This document shows positions 1 to 6,934 of a stretch of DNA of 10,675 nucleotides, piece after piece. Origin of the DNA: Holosporaceae bacterium UBA3830 (lineage in GTDB: Bacteria; Pseudomonadota; Alphaproteobacteria; UBA3830); the NCBI GenBank assembly GCA_002393025.1, contig DGIE01000039.1:1-10675 (forward strand). Reading direction: 5' to 3'. The translations under genes were made by a program, and so were the position numbers. The notes under the pieces are model-generated. The model did no database searches, was not told the origin of the DNA, and worked only from the letters and a program-made list of their open reading frames with translations. How positions within the stretch are numbered: position 1 is the first letter of the stretch; each line of letters begins with the position of its first letter.

Positions 1-202
1 ACGGTTTTTTAACTTTTTTGTGCTACCTTACCAACGGGTGGGTGCGTAGGGCTTTGCGAAATAAAAAATCAACGAATTGCTAACTTCCTCTCTTGATTAG
101 AGAATCGCTATAAAAAAGCAAAACAACCAGCAACCTCCTTAACCCCTACCAGCAAACCAGCTTTCATAAACGGAAATCGTTGCGAACTATCTTACTTAAA
201 AC
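1..202. other. Intergenic stretch left of rpmB, nothing identified
   Basis: No tRNA, known RNA gene or convincing coding frame is visible here. A 5-bp stem (89-93 with 99-103) and a 19-codon minus-strand frame (167 to 108) are present, but neither is supported by a ribosome site or by recognisable protein sequence. The stretch lies just beyond the rpmB terminator and continues past the window edge, so it may be spacer between transcription units. Confidence 0.4.
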
Positions 203-226
203 AAAAAAGCACGCCCAAAGGCGTGC
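203..226 (-). terminator. Intrinsic terminator of rpmB
   Basis: A perfect 7-bp GC-rich stem (GCACGCC at 209-215 pairing with GGCGTGC at 220-226) has a 4-base loop. Read on the minus strand it is followed directly by six T residues (203-208). It lies 21 bases after the rpmB stop codon. Strong stem, tight loop and U-tract are the standard form of a rho-independent terminator. Confidence 0.9.
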
Positions 227-247
227 AAAAGAACAAAGAAAGATATC

Positions 248-529
248 TTAAACTGCTTTGCTTTCCAACATCTTCTTCATCTTGCGAAAGCGAGATGAAA
301 GTAAGCAATCACAAGTATTTCTTAGATAATTGTCAATACCGCCACTCTTTTCAACGGAACGAACCGCATGAGTCGACAAGCGAACCCTGACCTTTACTCC
401 CAAAGCTTCGCTCAAAAACGAAACATTCTGCAAATTCGGCATAAATCTGTGCCTGGTTTTGTTATTAGCGTGACTGACTCTGTTACCGTACAAAACCCTC
501 TTACCTGTCAATGGACACACTCTAGCCAT
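248..529 (-). CDS. rpmB: 50S ribosomal protein L28
   Basis: This 93-residue basic protein is L28 of the large ribosomal subunit. The N-terminus MARVCPLTGKRVLYGNRVSHANNKTRHRF matches the family signature (CxLTGK, then GNxVSHANNKT+RRF), and PNLQNVSFLSEALG followed by VRLSTHAVRSVEKSGGIDNYL is the longer alphaproteobacterial form. The length is close to the usual 95-100 residues. The ATG at 529 has an AGAGG ribosome site a few bases upstream. It is transcribed alone or as the last gene of the leftward cluster, with its own strong promoter immediately upstream and an intrinsic terminator downstream, so it can be expressed independently of the SPFH gene behind it. Nothing is odd about it. Confidence 0.97.
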   Translation of the reverse strand: MARVCPLTGKRVLYGNRVSHANNKTRHRFMPNLQNVSFLSEALGVKVRVRLSTHAVRSVEKSGGIDNYLRNTCDCLLSSRFRKMKKMLESKAV

Positions 530-560
530 TTCAAAACCTCTTTTTAATTAAGCGTAGGTA

Positions 561-589
561 TTTATACTAAACACAAGCTTTTATGTCAA
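561..589 (-). promoter_or_regulatory. Sigma70-type promoter of rpmB
   Basis: On the minus strand a perfect -35 TTGACA (584-589) is separated by exactly 17 bases from TATAAA (561-566), five of six to the -10 consensus. The -10 lies 31 bp upstream of the rpmB ATG. The element sits in the gap between the SPFH stop codon at 598 and rpmB and nearly touches that stop codon. It is the best promoter match in the window, fitting a highly expressed ribosomal gene. Confidence 0.85.
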
Positions 590-597
590 CTGATAAA

Positions 598-1518
598 TTA
601 AACTTTACCTTCTTCTCCTAACTTTTGCGCAGCAAAAATCGTCTCTTGAATTTGAGAAGCCAAATCCTTCATATTTCCGGGAGTATGAGGCACAAACACG
701 ACATTCGACTTTGAATTTCCGCCGATTTCCTTCAGCGTATCGATATATTGAATCATCAAAACCATATCCATAACGTGAGACGCGTTAGTTCCCGGAATCT
801 GCTTGACGAATTCCTCAACTGACTGACCCATTCCCTCAATGATCGCCTGGCGCTGTCCCGCAATACCTTTTCCATGCAGAATGCTGGACTCCGCCTCAGC
901 CTCAGCCTGCTTAATTTTGATGATTTTCTCGGCTTCACCTTTTTCAGTAGCAGCGACTCTCAACCTTTGAGCAGTGTTAATCTCGTTCATCGCAGCTTTA
1001 ACATTTGCGTCCGGGTTTACATCGGTAACCAGCGCTTTAATAATTCCGTAACCGAACTCCGCCATCTGTCCTTCAAGCTCTGTTTTCACAGCGATCGCGA
1101 TATCGTCCTTTTTGGAAAACACGTCATCTAAAACCAACTTCGGAACTTGCGCTCTGACCAAATCAAAAACAAAGGCTCGGATCTGATGTTCCGGATCTTG
1201 CAGCATATAGCAAGCTTCATAAACTTTTTCCGGAAGCACTCTGTACTGAACTGCCACGACCAAGTTCACGAAAACGTTGTCCTGAGTTTTTGTCTCCACC
1301 GAAACATTTAACTGACTGATTCTCAAGGAAAGTCGAGTAAATATATTATCGACCAGCGGAATCTTAAAATGCAATCCCGAATGAGCTATGCGATGGAATT
1401 TTCCAAGCCGTTCAATAATCGCACAACTTTGCTGCTGCACAATAAAAAACCCATTATAAATAATAACTAGCAGAAAAAAAATCAAAAATCCTAATACGGA
1501 TCCGCCTGCTTCACTCAT
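598..1518 (-). CDS. SPFH/band 7 membrane protein, HIR (hypersensitive-induced reaction)-like
   Basis: This 306-residue protein has an N-terminal hydrophobic segment (about residues 8-26), a band 7/SPFH domain, and a charged Glu/Ala-rich coiled-coil stretch (about residues 185-235, with EKGEAEKIIKIKQAEAEAES). Many segments resemble the HIR subgroup of plants and bacteria: LSLRISQLNVSVETKTQDNVFV, VQYRV, FVFDLVRAQVPKLVLDDVFSKKDDIA, and MNEINTAQRLRVAATEKGEAEKI. By analogy it anchors in the inner membrane and forms large oligomeric rings that organise membrane microdomains; its substrate or partner is unknown. The start was set at 1518, not the upstream ATG at 1575, because GGGAG (1526-1530) stands 7 bases before it and the hydrophobic segment then sits at the N-terminus. 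No NfeD-like partner gene is adjacent. Confidence 0.9.
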   Translation of the reverse strand: MSEAGGSVLGFLIFFLLVIIYNGFFIVQQQSCAIIERLGKFHRIAHSGLHFKIPLVDNIFTRLSLRISQLNVSVETKTQDNVFVNLVVAVQYRVLPEKVYEACYMLQDPEHQIRAFVFDLVRAQVPKLVLDDVFSKKDDIAIAVKTELEGQMAEFGYGIIKALVTDVNPDANVKAAMNEINTAQRLRVAATEKGEAEKIIKIKQAEAEAESSILHGKGIAGQRQAIIEGMGQSVEEFVKQIPGTNASHVMDMVLMIQYIDTLKEIGGNSKSNVVFVPHTPGNMKDLASQIQETIFAAQKLGEEGKV

Positions 1519-1556
1519 GACAATTCTCCCTTGTATCCAACCAACCTCCGCTAATG

Positions 1557-1585
1557 ATTCTAACAATCGACACACAAACAGTCTA
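1557..1585 (-). promoter_or_regulatory. Possible sigma70 promoter of the SPFH gene
   Basis: TAGACT (1580-1585) and TAGAAT (1557-1562) on the minus strand are 17 bases apart, in the 90-bp gap between the symporter stop codon and the chosen SPFH start at 1518. The match is moderate (four and five of six). Its position supports the downstream start, because the longer reading frame would begin only about 13 bases beyond the start of the -10... that is, inside the expected untranscribed or leader region. Confidence 0.4.
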
Positions 1586-1608
1586 CATGAAAAAGGTTAA
1601 CAAAAAGT

Positions 1609-2844
1609 TTATATAAACTCTTTTCCTGCGCGATCTTCTAATGAACAAAGTGAAAACAAAGCCCAAATTGATACAAGAAATATAGGGAAAATTGCCATAT
1701 AAGAAGATTTACCGACAAGCCATACCATTATGACAGGAGTTAATCCTCCGAAAACTGCTTGAGCGACGCTAAGAGAAACAGACACTGCCGTACAACGCAC
1801 TTCTTTCGGAAAAGCCTCCGCAAAAAACGCGGCTCTGCAGGAATAATACACTCCTAAAAAGAATCCCATCGCCAATTGCATAGTTAACCAAAAATGATAT
1901 GAAGATGACTGAGCAAAAAACATATATCCACCCGAAAACAGCGTTCCCAAGATTCCTATCGTCAGAAACGGCTTTCTCTTGAATATGTCAGATAAATATC
2001 CCGCAACGAGAATGGAAATCATTGAAACCACCGATGCAGCAGCACCGCAAAATGCAGATTCTTTCAAACTCAAAATACCATTGGACACCAAATAGTATGG
2101 AAGAAAGGTCCACAAGGTATAAAAAGACACTGCGCTGAAAGCAGTAATTGAAACCGTACAAACTACTTCCTTTTTATGATCCACCAGCATCTTCAAAATA
2201 GATTTTTGCGAGGAAGTTGTATCTTTTTTCTCTTGTTTAGGTATCAAAAATGCAAACGGAACAAGAAAAATACCAAACAAAAATGGAATCCTCCACGCGA
2301 AAGAATAAACGTCTGATTCCAAAAAAAACGAATGAAGCCAAACAACAGATTGCCCTGCGAGCAAAACACCAACCTGATTCCCAAAATCACTCCAACTGCC
2401 GTAAAACCCTCTTCTGTGGCTAGGAGCTTTTTCGACTATGTGAACCATGGCTGCAGTATATTCACCGCCCATGGAAATTCCTTGCAAAATTCTCAGAAAC
2501 ATGAATAAAATCGGAGCCCAAACGCCTATTTTGTCATATCCCGGAAGAATTCCCATCAATACGGTCGGAATCGCCATTAGCAAAATCGATATGGATATAG
2601 CTTTTTGCCTTCCGAATTTGTCTCCGATAGGTCCGAAAATAAAAGCCCCCAACGGACGAGTAAACAAGCCCATGGAAACGATCAAACCGCCCAACACTCT
2701 CACCCAGTCAGAAGCTCCGCTCGGAAAAAATTTTTCCATCAGGACGACAAACATCGGCATTACCAATGCGAAATCGTACCACTCCATGACATTTCCCAGA
2801 GCCCCTATCAAAGATTCGTGCTTTTTCACGTCTATTTTAATCAT
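1609..2844 (-). CDS. MFS transporter, metabolite:H+ symporter family (ProP-like)
   Basis: This 411-residue, highly hydrophobic protein is consistent with twelve membrane helices. Diagnostic segments of the metabolite:H+ symporter family (ProP, KgtP, ShiA) are GNVMEWYDF (residues 17-25), the loop 2-3 motif GPIGDKFGRQKA (71-82) and RILQGISMGGEY (118-129). Family members import compatible solutes or organic acids such as proline/betaine, 2-oxoglutarate or shikimate with protons; the substrate here cannot be read from sequence. Multiple ProP-like copies are typical of rickettsial relatives that live on host metabolites. The ATG at 2844 has AGGGATGAG just upstream and lies 28 bp after the accA stop, so it is probably co-transcribed with accA. 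An A/T-only palindrome (1606-1619) overlaps its end but is a weak terminator candidate. The protein is somewhat shorter than ProP (about 500), lacking the C-terminal coiled coil. Confidence 0.92.
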   Translation of the reverse strand: MIKIDVKKHESLIGALGNVMEWYDFALVMPMFVVLMEKFFPSGASDWVRVLGGLIVSMGLFTRPLGAFIFGPIGDKFGRQKAISISILLMAIPTVLMGILPGYDKIGVWAPILFMFLRILQGISMGGEYTAAMVHIVEKAPSHRRGFYGSWSDFGNQVGVLLAGQSVVWLHSFFLESDVYSFAWRIPFLFGIFLVPFAFLIPKQEKKDTTSSQKSILKMLVDHKKEVVCTVSITAFSAVSFYTLWTFLPYYLVSNGILSLKESAFCGAAASVVSMISILVAGYLSDIFKRKPFLTIGILGTLFSGGYMFFAQSSSYHFWLTMQLAMGFFLGVYYSCRAAFFAEAFPKEVRCTAVSVSLSVAQAVFGGLTPVIMVWLVGKSSYMAIFPIFLVSIWALFSLCSLEDRAGKEFI

Positions 2845-2872
2845 TACTCATCCCTAATCACCGAGAAAAAAT

Positions 2873-3817
2873 TTATGCGTTTGTCATCCTGCCGAAATTC
2901 AAAAATTTTTCGTTCCGATCATTTTTCAAATCAGCAATAGTCTGCATTTTCGCCAAAGCAGCTTTTATACTTTCTCCAACCTTTTTTATAACCTGCTTGG
3001 GATCACGATGAGCTCCACCGATTGGTTCATCTATTATTTCATCAATAACTTTGAACTTCATTAAATCTTGAGCGGTCAACTTCAACGCATTGGCAGCTTC
3101 TTCAGCTTTTTCAGAATCCCTGTACAAAATCGAAGCGCATCCTTCTGGAGAAATAACCGAATAAATGGAATGCTCTAGCATCATCACATAGTTCGCGACT
3201 CCCAAAGCAATCGCTCCTCCCGAACCACCTTCTCCGATAACCGTTGCAATAATCGGACGAGTGAACTGCAGAGATCTCTCAATGCTCCGAGCAATGGCCT
3301 CCGCCTGTCCTCTTTCCTCCGCACCGATTCCCGGATAAGCTCCGGCGGTATCAATAAAAGTCAGTAATGGCAGATCAAATTTATCCGCCAAATCCATGAT
3401 CCTGCGAGCTTTTCGATATCCTTCAGGATGAGGCATTCCGAAATTATGTTTAATACGATCTTCGGTATTTTTTCCTTTTTCCTGCCCCAAAACCGCAACT
3501 GAAACCCCCTGAAATCTTCCTATACCAGCCGTAATTGCTAAATCATCACCAAACAATCTATCTCCCGCCAATGGAACAAAATCATCTATCAATGCGTTTA
3601 TATAATCAACAGTTTTTGGACGTTCCTGATGTCTCGCCACCTGAACTTTTTGCCACGGAGTAAGATCTGAATAAATTTTCTTCAGCATCTTCTTTTGCTT
3701 TGTCTCCAAGCGTTTCACATCTTCGATAATGCTCAAATCGCCTGTATTTAATTTTTTCAACTCTTGAATTTTAGCATCCAGCTCAAAAATAGGCTTTTCG
3801 AAATCTAAAATAATCAT
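2873..3817 (-). CDS. accA: Acetyl-CoA carboxylase carboxyltransferase subunit alpha
   Basis: This 314-residue protein matches the family's usual length (319 in E. coli). With AccD it forms the carboxyltransferase that moves CO2 from biotin on AccB to acetyl-CoA, giving malonyl-CoA, the first committed step of fatty acid synthesis in the cytosol. It has the N-terminal helical segment (FEKPIFELDAKIQELKKL), then WQKVQVARHQERP, DRLFGDD, GREKG-like GQEKGKNTED, DTAGAYPGIGAEERGQAEAIARS (156-178), the glycine-rich GEGGSGGA (195-202) and SPEGCASIL (223-231), all in the expected order. The ATG at 3817 has a GGGG ribosome site 5 bases upstream. It lies 49 bp after the M16 peptidase gene and 28 bp before the symporter gene. 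accD is not in the window. Confidence 0.97.
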   Translation of the reverse strand: MIILDFEKPIFELDAKIQELKKLNTGDLSIIEDVKRLETKQKKMLKKIYSDLTPWQKVQVARHQERPKTVDYINALIDDFVPLAGDRLFGDDLAITAGIGRFQGVSVAVLGQEKGKNTEDRIKHNFGMPHPEGYRKARRIMDLADKFDLPLLTFIDTAGAYPGIGAEERGQAEAIARSIERSLQFTRPIIATVIGEGGSGGAIALGVANYVMMLEHSIYSVISPEGCASILYRDSEKAEEAANALKLTAQDLMKFKVIDEIIDEPIGGAHRDPKQVIKKVGESIKAALAKMQTIADLKNDRNEKFLNFGRMTNA

Positions 3818-3837
3818 TTTAACCCCACAATGACATG

Positions 3838-3866
3838 CATATATTACCAGCTTATAACGCTGTCTA
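3838..3866 (-). promoter_or_regulatory. Possible sigma70 promoter of accA
   Basis: TAGACA (3861-3866, five of six to TTGACA) and TATATG (3838-3843, four of six to TATAAT) are separated by 17 bases in the 49-bp gap upstream of accA. The match is moderate. The gene could equally be read through from the M16 gene, since no terminator is seen between them. Confidence 0.35.
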
Positions 3867-5138
3867 CTAGCCGATATGCAATCCGTTACGCTCGAGAGAC
3901 GGAACTATCAAGTCTGTACTGCCTTGCCCCACTGTAACAACGGAAACATTCGATGCGACTATTCTATCAGCTAATTTTTTGATATCATCGATTGTAACGT
4001 CATCTATTCTGGAGAGAATATCCTCGCGCTTCAGTGGACCACCAAATACTATCGTCTGGTTGGCTATTTGCTCACAAACTGCAGCACAATTCTCCTGAGA
4101 CATCAACAAACTCGCCTTAAATTGCATTTTTGTACGATTAAATTCTTTGTCTGTAATATCGTCTCTCATTTTCAGCAATTCAGCTGTAGCAACAGTCGCC
4201 AACTCACCCAATTTGTCTTTGGATGTCGCAGCATAAATTCCAAACAATCCGTTACGCTTATATGACGAGGTAAAGGAATAAACTGAATAGACCAGTCCCC
4301 TCTTCTCGCGAACTTCCTGAAACAATCGAGATGACATTCCTCCGCCCAAAATCGACGAAAAAATCGCCATTTTATAATAATCTTTACTCAGACTCGGAAC
4401 ACCTTTAAAGCCAATAATTGCATGAGATTGCTCCAGATCACGGACATCCGAGTATAAACCGCCATGATATTTATACTCCTTATCATGGACTTTTGTTTTT
4501 TTGCAGCTAAAGTTCGAAAAATATTTGTTTGCATAATCTAAAACTTCTTCATGAGAAACATTTCCCGCCGCACAAAAAAGCATATTATCCGCGTTGTAAT
4601 ACTGGTCTCGATAAGCTCTCAGATCTTCGGATGTAATTTTCGAAACAATTTTTGCAGGTCCTAAAATGGGATGTCCCATTGGTTGATTTGGAAAAGCAAC
4701 ATTCTGAAAATAGTCAAAAATTATGTCATCCGGAGTATCGTTCGTTTGAGAAATCTCTTGCAGAATCACTCCCCTCTCTCTCTCCAGCTCATCCTTTTGA
4801 AAAGTTGGATTTTGCATAATATCCGATAAAATATCCATCGCTATATTTTTATCATCTTTCAGGACTCGCGCGTGAAAAGCCGTTGTTTCTCGAGAAGTAT
4901 AAGCGTTAGAATATCCGCCCACCGATTCAATAGCCTCTGCAATTTGTTTTGCGGTGCGAGTTGAGGTCCCTTTAAATGCCATGTGCTCCAAAAAATGGGA
5001 AATTCCATTGTTAGAACTGTCCTCACAAACAGCCCCTGCCTCAACCCAATACCCAAGAACTACACTTTCGAAATTATCTATCGACTTAGTGACCACTCTT
5101 AGACCATTATCCAACTTAGTTAAATTTTCTTTTATCAT
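3867..5138 (-). CDS. M16 family zinc metallopeptidase (mitochondrial processing peptidase-like)
   Basis: This 423-residue protein is a single-chain M16B peptidase, the size of one MPP subunit or the rickettsial processing peptidase. The inverted zinc motif HxxEH is intact (H48-F-L-E51-H52), and the third ligand E128 lies 76 residues downstream within ILQEI, as the family requires. The C-terminal half carries the glycine-rich GGGMSSRLFQEVREKRGLVYSV segment typical of the substrate-binding lobe. Bacterial members degrade or process short peptides; no signal peptide is evident, so it probably acts in the cytosol. The ATG at 5138 has GGAAGG upstream, inside the end of the carboxypeptidase gene, and the two genes are 2 nt apart, so they are probably translated from one message. 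The final residues precede accA by 49 bp. Confidence 0.93.
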   Translation of the reverse strand: MIKENLTKLDNGLRVVTKSIDNFESVVLGYWVEAGAVCEDSSNNGISHFLEHMAFKGTSTRTAKQIAEAIESVGGYSNAYTSRETTAFHARVLKDDKNIAMDILSDIMQNPTFQKDELERERGVILQEISQTNDTPDDIIFDYFQNVAFPNQPMGHPILGPAKIVSKITSEDLRAYRDQYYNADNMLFCAAGNVSHEEVLDYANKYFSNFSCKKTKVHDKEYKYHGGLYSDVRDLEQSHAIIGFKGVPSLSKDYYKMAIFSSILGGGMSSRLFQEVREKRGLVYSVYSFTSSYKRNGLFGIYAATSKDKLGELATVATAELLKMRDDITDKEFNRTKMQFKASLLMSQENCAAVCEQIANQTIVFGGPLKREDILSRIDDVTIDDIKKLADRIVASNVSVVTVGQGSTDLIVPSLERNGLHIG

Positions 5139-5140
5139 TC

Positions 5141-5992
5141 TTACACCTTCCGAGAAACTTTCTTACTTTTGAGAGATATTATTTCCGACATACTTTTCCC
5201 TTTTTTTCTGCTGAATCCTTTTTTTAGGAGGCAATTAACTTCCTCGTCACGTTGCTTTGCGGTTTTACCCCCAAGAACAACCGCTATCAATCTTCTTTTC
5301 CCCTTTCTCGCAGATGCCGCAAGATTATACCCAGACGCTGCAACATATCCTGTTTTGATACCATCAATAACTATACCATTTCGTGCGCCCAACAACTTGT
5401 TGTGATTTTCTATACTTGCTCGTTTATATGAGAACTTTTTCGTAGAAAAAAAATGATAATACCTCGGATAGTCCCTAATTAACGCTCTGGCCAACTTTGC
5501 AATATCCCGTGCCGTTGAAAGCTGCTTAGGATTTTTCCAACCCGACGGATTTACAAAGACCGTAGATCTCATATTCAGTCTACGAGCCTCTTTATTCATC
5601 AAATAAACAAATGTGTTTTCGTTCCCTGCGACGAATTCTCCCAAAGCCACAGCAACATCATTAGCAGATCTCGTTACAAGGGCAAGAATCGCATTCCTCA
5701 CAGTAATCTTTTCACCTACCTTCAACCCCAACTTGCATGGGCGCTGCATCGCTGCATTCTTCGAAATTTTCAGCTTTGAATTCAAAGAAATTTTTCGACT
5801 CTTGAGGGCCTTAAAAGTCAACAGCAAAGTCATCATTTTCGTCAACGATGCTGGCTGAGTTTGAACATCCTCATTATACCCGCAAACATACCTACCCGTC
5901 CTGGCGTCCATCACGAAGGCAGCCTTTACCGGAACATCAGCCCCCGCCATAAAACTCCAGATCAACAAGAGAAACAGTACAAGCGATCTCAT
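5141..5992 (-). CDS. D-alanyl-D-alanine carboxypeptidase (PBP5/DacF-type, peptidase S11), short form
   Basis: This 283-residue periplasmic wall enzyme removes the terminal D-Ala of peptidoglycan stem peptides. All three penicillin-binding motifs are present: S49-L-T-K52 (active-site serine and lysine), S109-A-N111 and K213-T-G215. Residues 1-17 (MRSLVLFLLLIWSFMAG) form a signal peptide with cleavage likely around Ala17. The protein ends soon after the catalytic domain with a Lys/Arg/Ser-rich tail, lacking the C-terminal beta domain and membrane-anchor helix of E. coli PBP5 (about 400 residues). A GTG at 6004 would add four residues, but the ATG at 5992 gives the better signal peptide. No clear Shine-Dalgarno precedes either start, and a terminator-like hairpin lies between rpmE and this gene. 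The stop is 2 nt before the M16 peptidase start. Confidence 0.93.
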   Translation of the reverse strand: MRSLVLFLLLIWSFMAGADVPVKAAFVMDARTGRYVCGYNEDVQTQPASLTKMMTLLLTFKALKSRKISLNSKLKISKNAAMQRPCKLGLKVGEKITVRNAILALVTRSANDVAVALGEFVAGNENTFVYLMNKEARRLNMRSTVFVNPSGWKNPKQLSTARDIAKLARALIRDYPRYYHFFSTKKFSYKRASIENHNKLLGARNGIVIDGIKTGYVAASGYNLAASARKGKRRLIAVVLGGKTAKQRDEEVNCLLKKGFSRKKGKSMSEIISLKSKKVSRKV

Positions 5993-5995
5993 CTT

Positions 5996-6025
5996 AAAAA
6001 ACACAGAAAGGGAGAAACTCCCTTT
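5996..6025 (-). terminator. Hairpin between rpmE and the carboxypeptidase gene, possible attenuating terminator
   Basis: An 8-bp stem (6018-6025 with 6007-6014) has a 3-base loop. On the minus strand it is followed after CTGTG by six T residues (about 5996-6001). It begins 5 bases after the rpmE stop codon. The separation of T-run and stem and the AT pairs at the stem base make it weaker than the rpmB terminator, so partial read-through into the downstream gene is likely, as no other promoter for that gene is evident. Confidence 0.6.
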
Positions 6026-6030
6026 TCCAA

Positions 6031-6258
6031 TTATTCCGCTTTCAATCCGAAAGACTGATAACGACTCTTAAACTTCGCCACCTGACCACCGGTATCAACC
6101 AACTGCCTGATTCCCGTCCAAGCTGGATGCGATTTCGAATCAATATCCAACTTCAAGGTGTCGCCTTCCTTTCCCCAGGTAGTCCTGGTTTCAAAGGACG
6201 AGCCATCTGTCATCACGACCGTTATTTTGTGGTAATCAGGATGCACATTCTTTTTCAT
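6031..6258 (-). CDS. rpmE: 50S ribosomal protein L31 (zinc-free type)
   Basis: This 75-residue protein is L31, which bridges the large and small ribosomal subunits. It begins MKKNVHPDYHKITVVMTDGSSFETRTTWG and ends in the conserved HPAWTG...DTGGQVAKFKSRY segment. The two CxxC zinc-binding pairs of the C+ type are absent (no cysteine at all), as is usual in Alphaproteobacteria. The ATG at 6258 has AAGGGAA about 8 bases upstream and a good promoter just before it. It is the first gene of the leftward core cluster, and a hairpin 5 bases after its stop codon may limit read-through into the carboxypeptidase gene. Confidence 0.97.
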   Translation of the reverse strand: MKKNVHPDYHKITVVMTDGSSFETRTTWGKEGDTLKLDIDSKSHPAWTGIRQLVDTGGQVAKFKSRYQSFGLKAE

Positions 6259-6286
6259 GAAAATAATTCCCTTTTCTCGTGGCGCT

Positions 6287-6315
6287 ATAATATATCAATC
6301 TTTGGGAGGATTCAA
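6287..6315 (-). promoter_or_regulatory. Sigma70-type promoter of rpmE
   Basis: TTGAAT (6310-6315) and TATTAT (6287-6292) on the minus strand are separated by 17 bases, and the -10 lies 28 bp upstream of the rpmE ATG. It fills the short gap after the DUF2442 gene (stop at 6318-6320) and marks the boundary between accessory segment and core cluster. Confidence 0.7.
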
Positions 6316-6317
6316 CT

Positions 6318-6572
6318 TCAATCTTTTCGAGGCTTGCCGTATTCATAGATCATGTCGCTGGATAAATCTATATAATCGTTCCAAAACACACAAGTTCCGC
6401 TTTCGTCCAGCTGAACATTTTCGAATAATCCGCTTATATTTCTTAAATCTGAATACCCGGGTAACTGCTCTATATCTTCCTTCAGATCATATAAAACGTT
6501 GAGACCATCCTCAAACTTGACGTCCAAAACATAATTTTTCTTAGCCTTTATGCTTACTATTTTTGGTATCAT
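6318..6572 (-). CDS. DUF2442 domain protein
   Basis: This 84-residue protein fits the DUF2442 pattern: an N-terminal IVSIKAKKNYVLDVKFEDGLNVLYDLKEDI strand-rich part, then a GLFENVQLDESGTCVFWNDYIDLSSDMIYEYG end in which a Trp and an (I/D)DL..D.(L/I)Y signature are conserved. The biochemical role of the family is not established. It is commonly encoded beside DUF4160 proteins, as here, and such pairs are often suspected to be toxin-antitoxin-like. The ATG at 6572 has a strong AGGAGAG ribosome site and lies 9 bp after the DUF4160 stop, so both were one transcription unit. Its partner is interrupted by a stop codon, so this may be a surviving orphan. Confidence 0.85.
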   Translation of the reverse strand: MIPKIVSIKAKKNYVLDVKFEDGLNVLYDLKEDIEQLPGYSDLRNISGLFENVQLDESGTCVFWNDYIDLSSDMIYEYGKPRKD

Positions 6573-6581
6573 CTTTCTCTC

Positions 6582-6836
6582 CTATTTTAGCGGAGGTAAC
6601 TTTTTTATATTTTGACTTTTCCACATTTCCAACATTTCGTTTTGATAGAGATTCAGCCACTCTGTAACAAGCTCCTGAGCCTTATTGGGAAGATCTCCTT
6701 CGGTCATCTTCTTTGTTTCCAGATCAAAAATACCTACATGCTCTCCGTACAAAGCATGAATATGACTCGGTTCATGTTCCTTTGGTTAGAAAAACATTTT
6801 TATTATTATTCCGTAAAAACGTGCAATTTCTGGCAT
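6582..6836 (-). pseudogene. DUF4160 domain protein interrupted by one in-frame TAA
   Basis: From the ATG at 6836 the minus strand reads MPEIARFYGIIIKMFF, then TAA (codon 17, 6786-6788), then in the same frame continues PKEHEPSHIHALYGEH and on through EGDLPNKAQELVTEWLNLYQNEM to a TAG at 6582-6584, 84 sense-or-stop codons before the final stop. The whole reads as a complete DUF4160 protein: the (I/V)xIYGI..MFF start, the HEPxHIHAxYGE motif and the helical end with K(L)PPL. Only the one nonsense codon breaks it; no base is gained or lost. AAAGGATATGAAGC upstream offers a modest ribosome site. No ATG soon after the TAA would rescue the second half. Recent nonsense mutation is the simplest reading; a base-call error or stop read-through are alternatives. 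Confidence 0.85.
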
Positions 6837-6934
6837 GCTTCATATCCTTTCAATATCCTACTTCCCCTTCTGGTCATTGTAGTTAATATACCGACGAAAA
6901 TCTATATCCGACGGTTCCTCTCGGTTATGAAAAA

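Noticed and set aside
108..167. A 19-codon minus-strand frame (MKAGLLVGVKEVAG...) beyond the rpmB terminator
   Set aside because: No ribosome site precedes the ATG, the peptide is unrecognised, and so short a frame is expected by chance.
1519..1575. N-terminal extension of the SPFH protein by 19 residues to an ATG at 1575
   Set aside because: The downstream ATG at 1518 has GGGAG at 7 bases and puts the membrane segment at the N-terminus; the extension overlaps a possible promoter.
1606..1619. AGTTTATATAAACT palindrome followed by T residues at the end of the symporter gene
   Set aside because: The stem is nearly all A/T and overlaps the stop codon, so it is too weak to call as a terminator.
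6838..6934. Promoter for the DUF4160/DUF2442 pair (TAGATT, 17 bases, TACAAT)
   Set aside because: The -35 matches only three of six positions, so it is no better than expected in AT-rich DNA.
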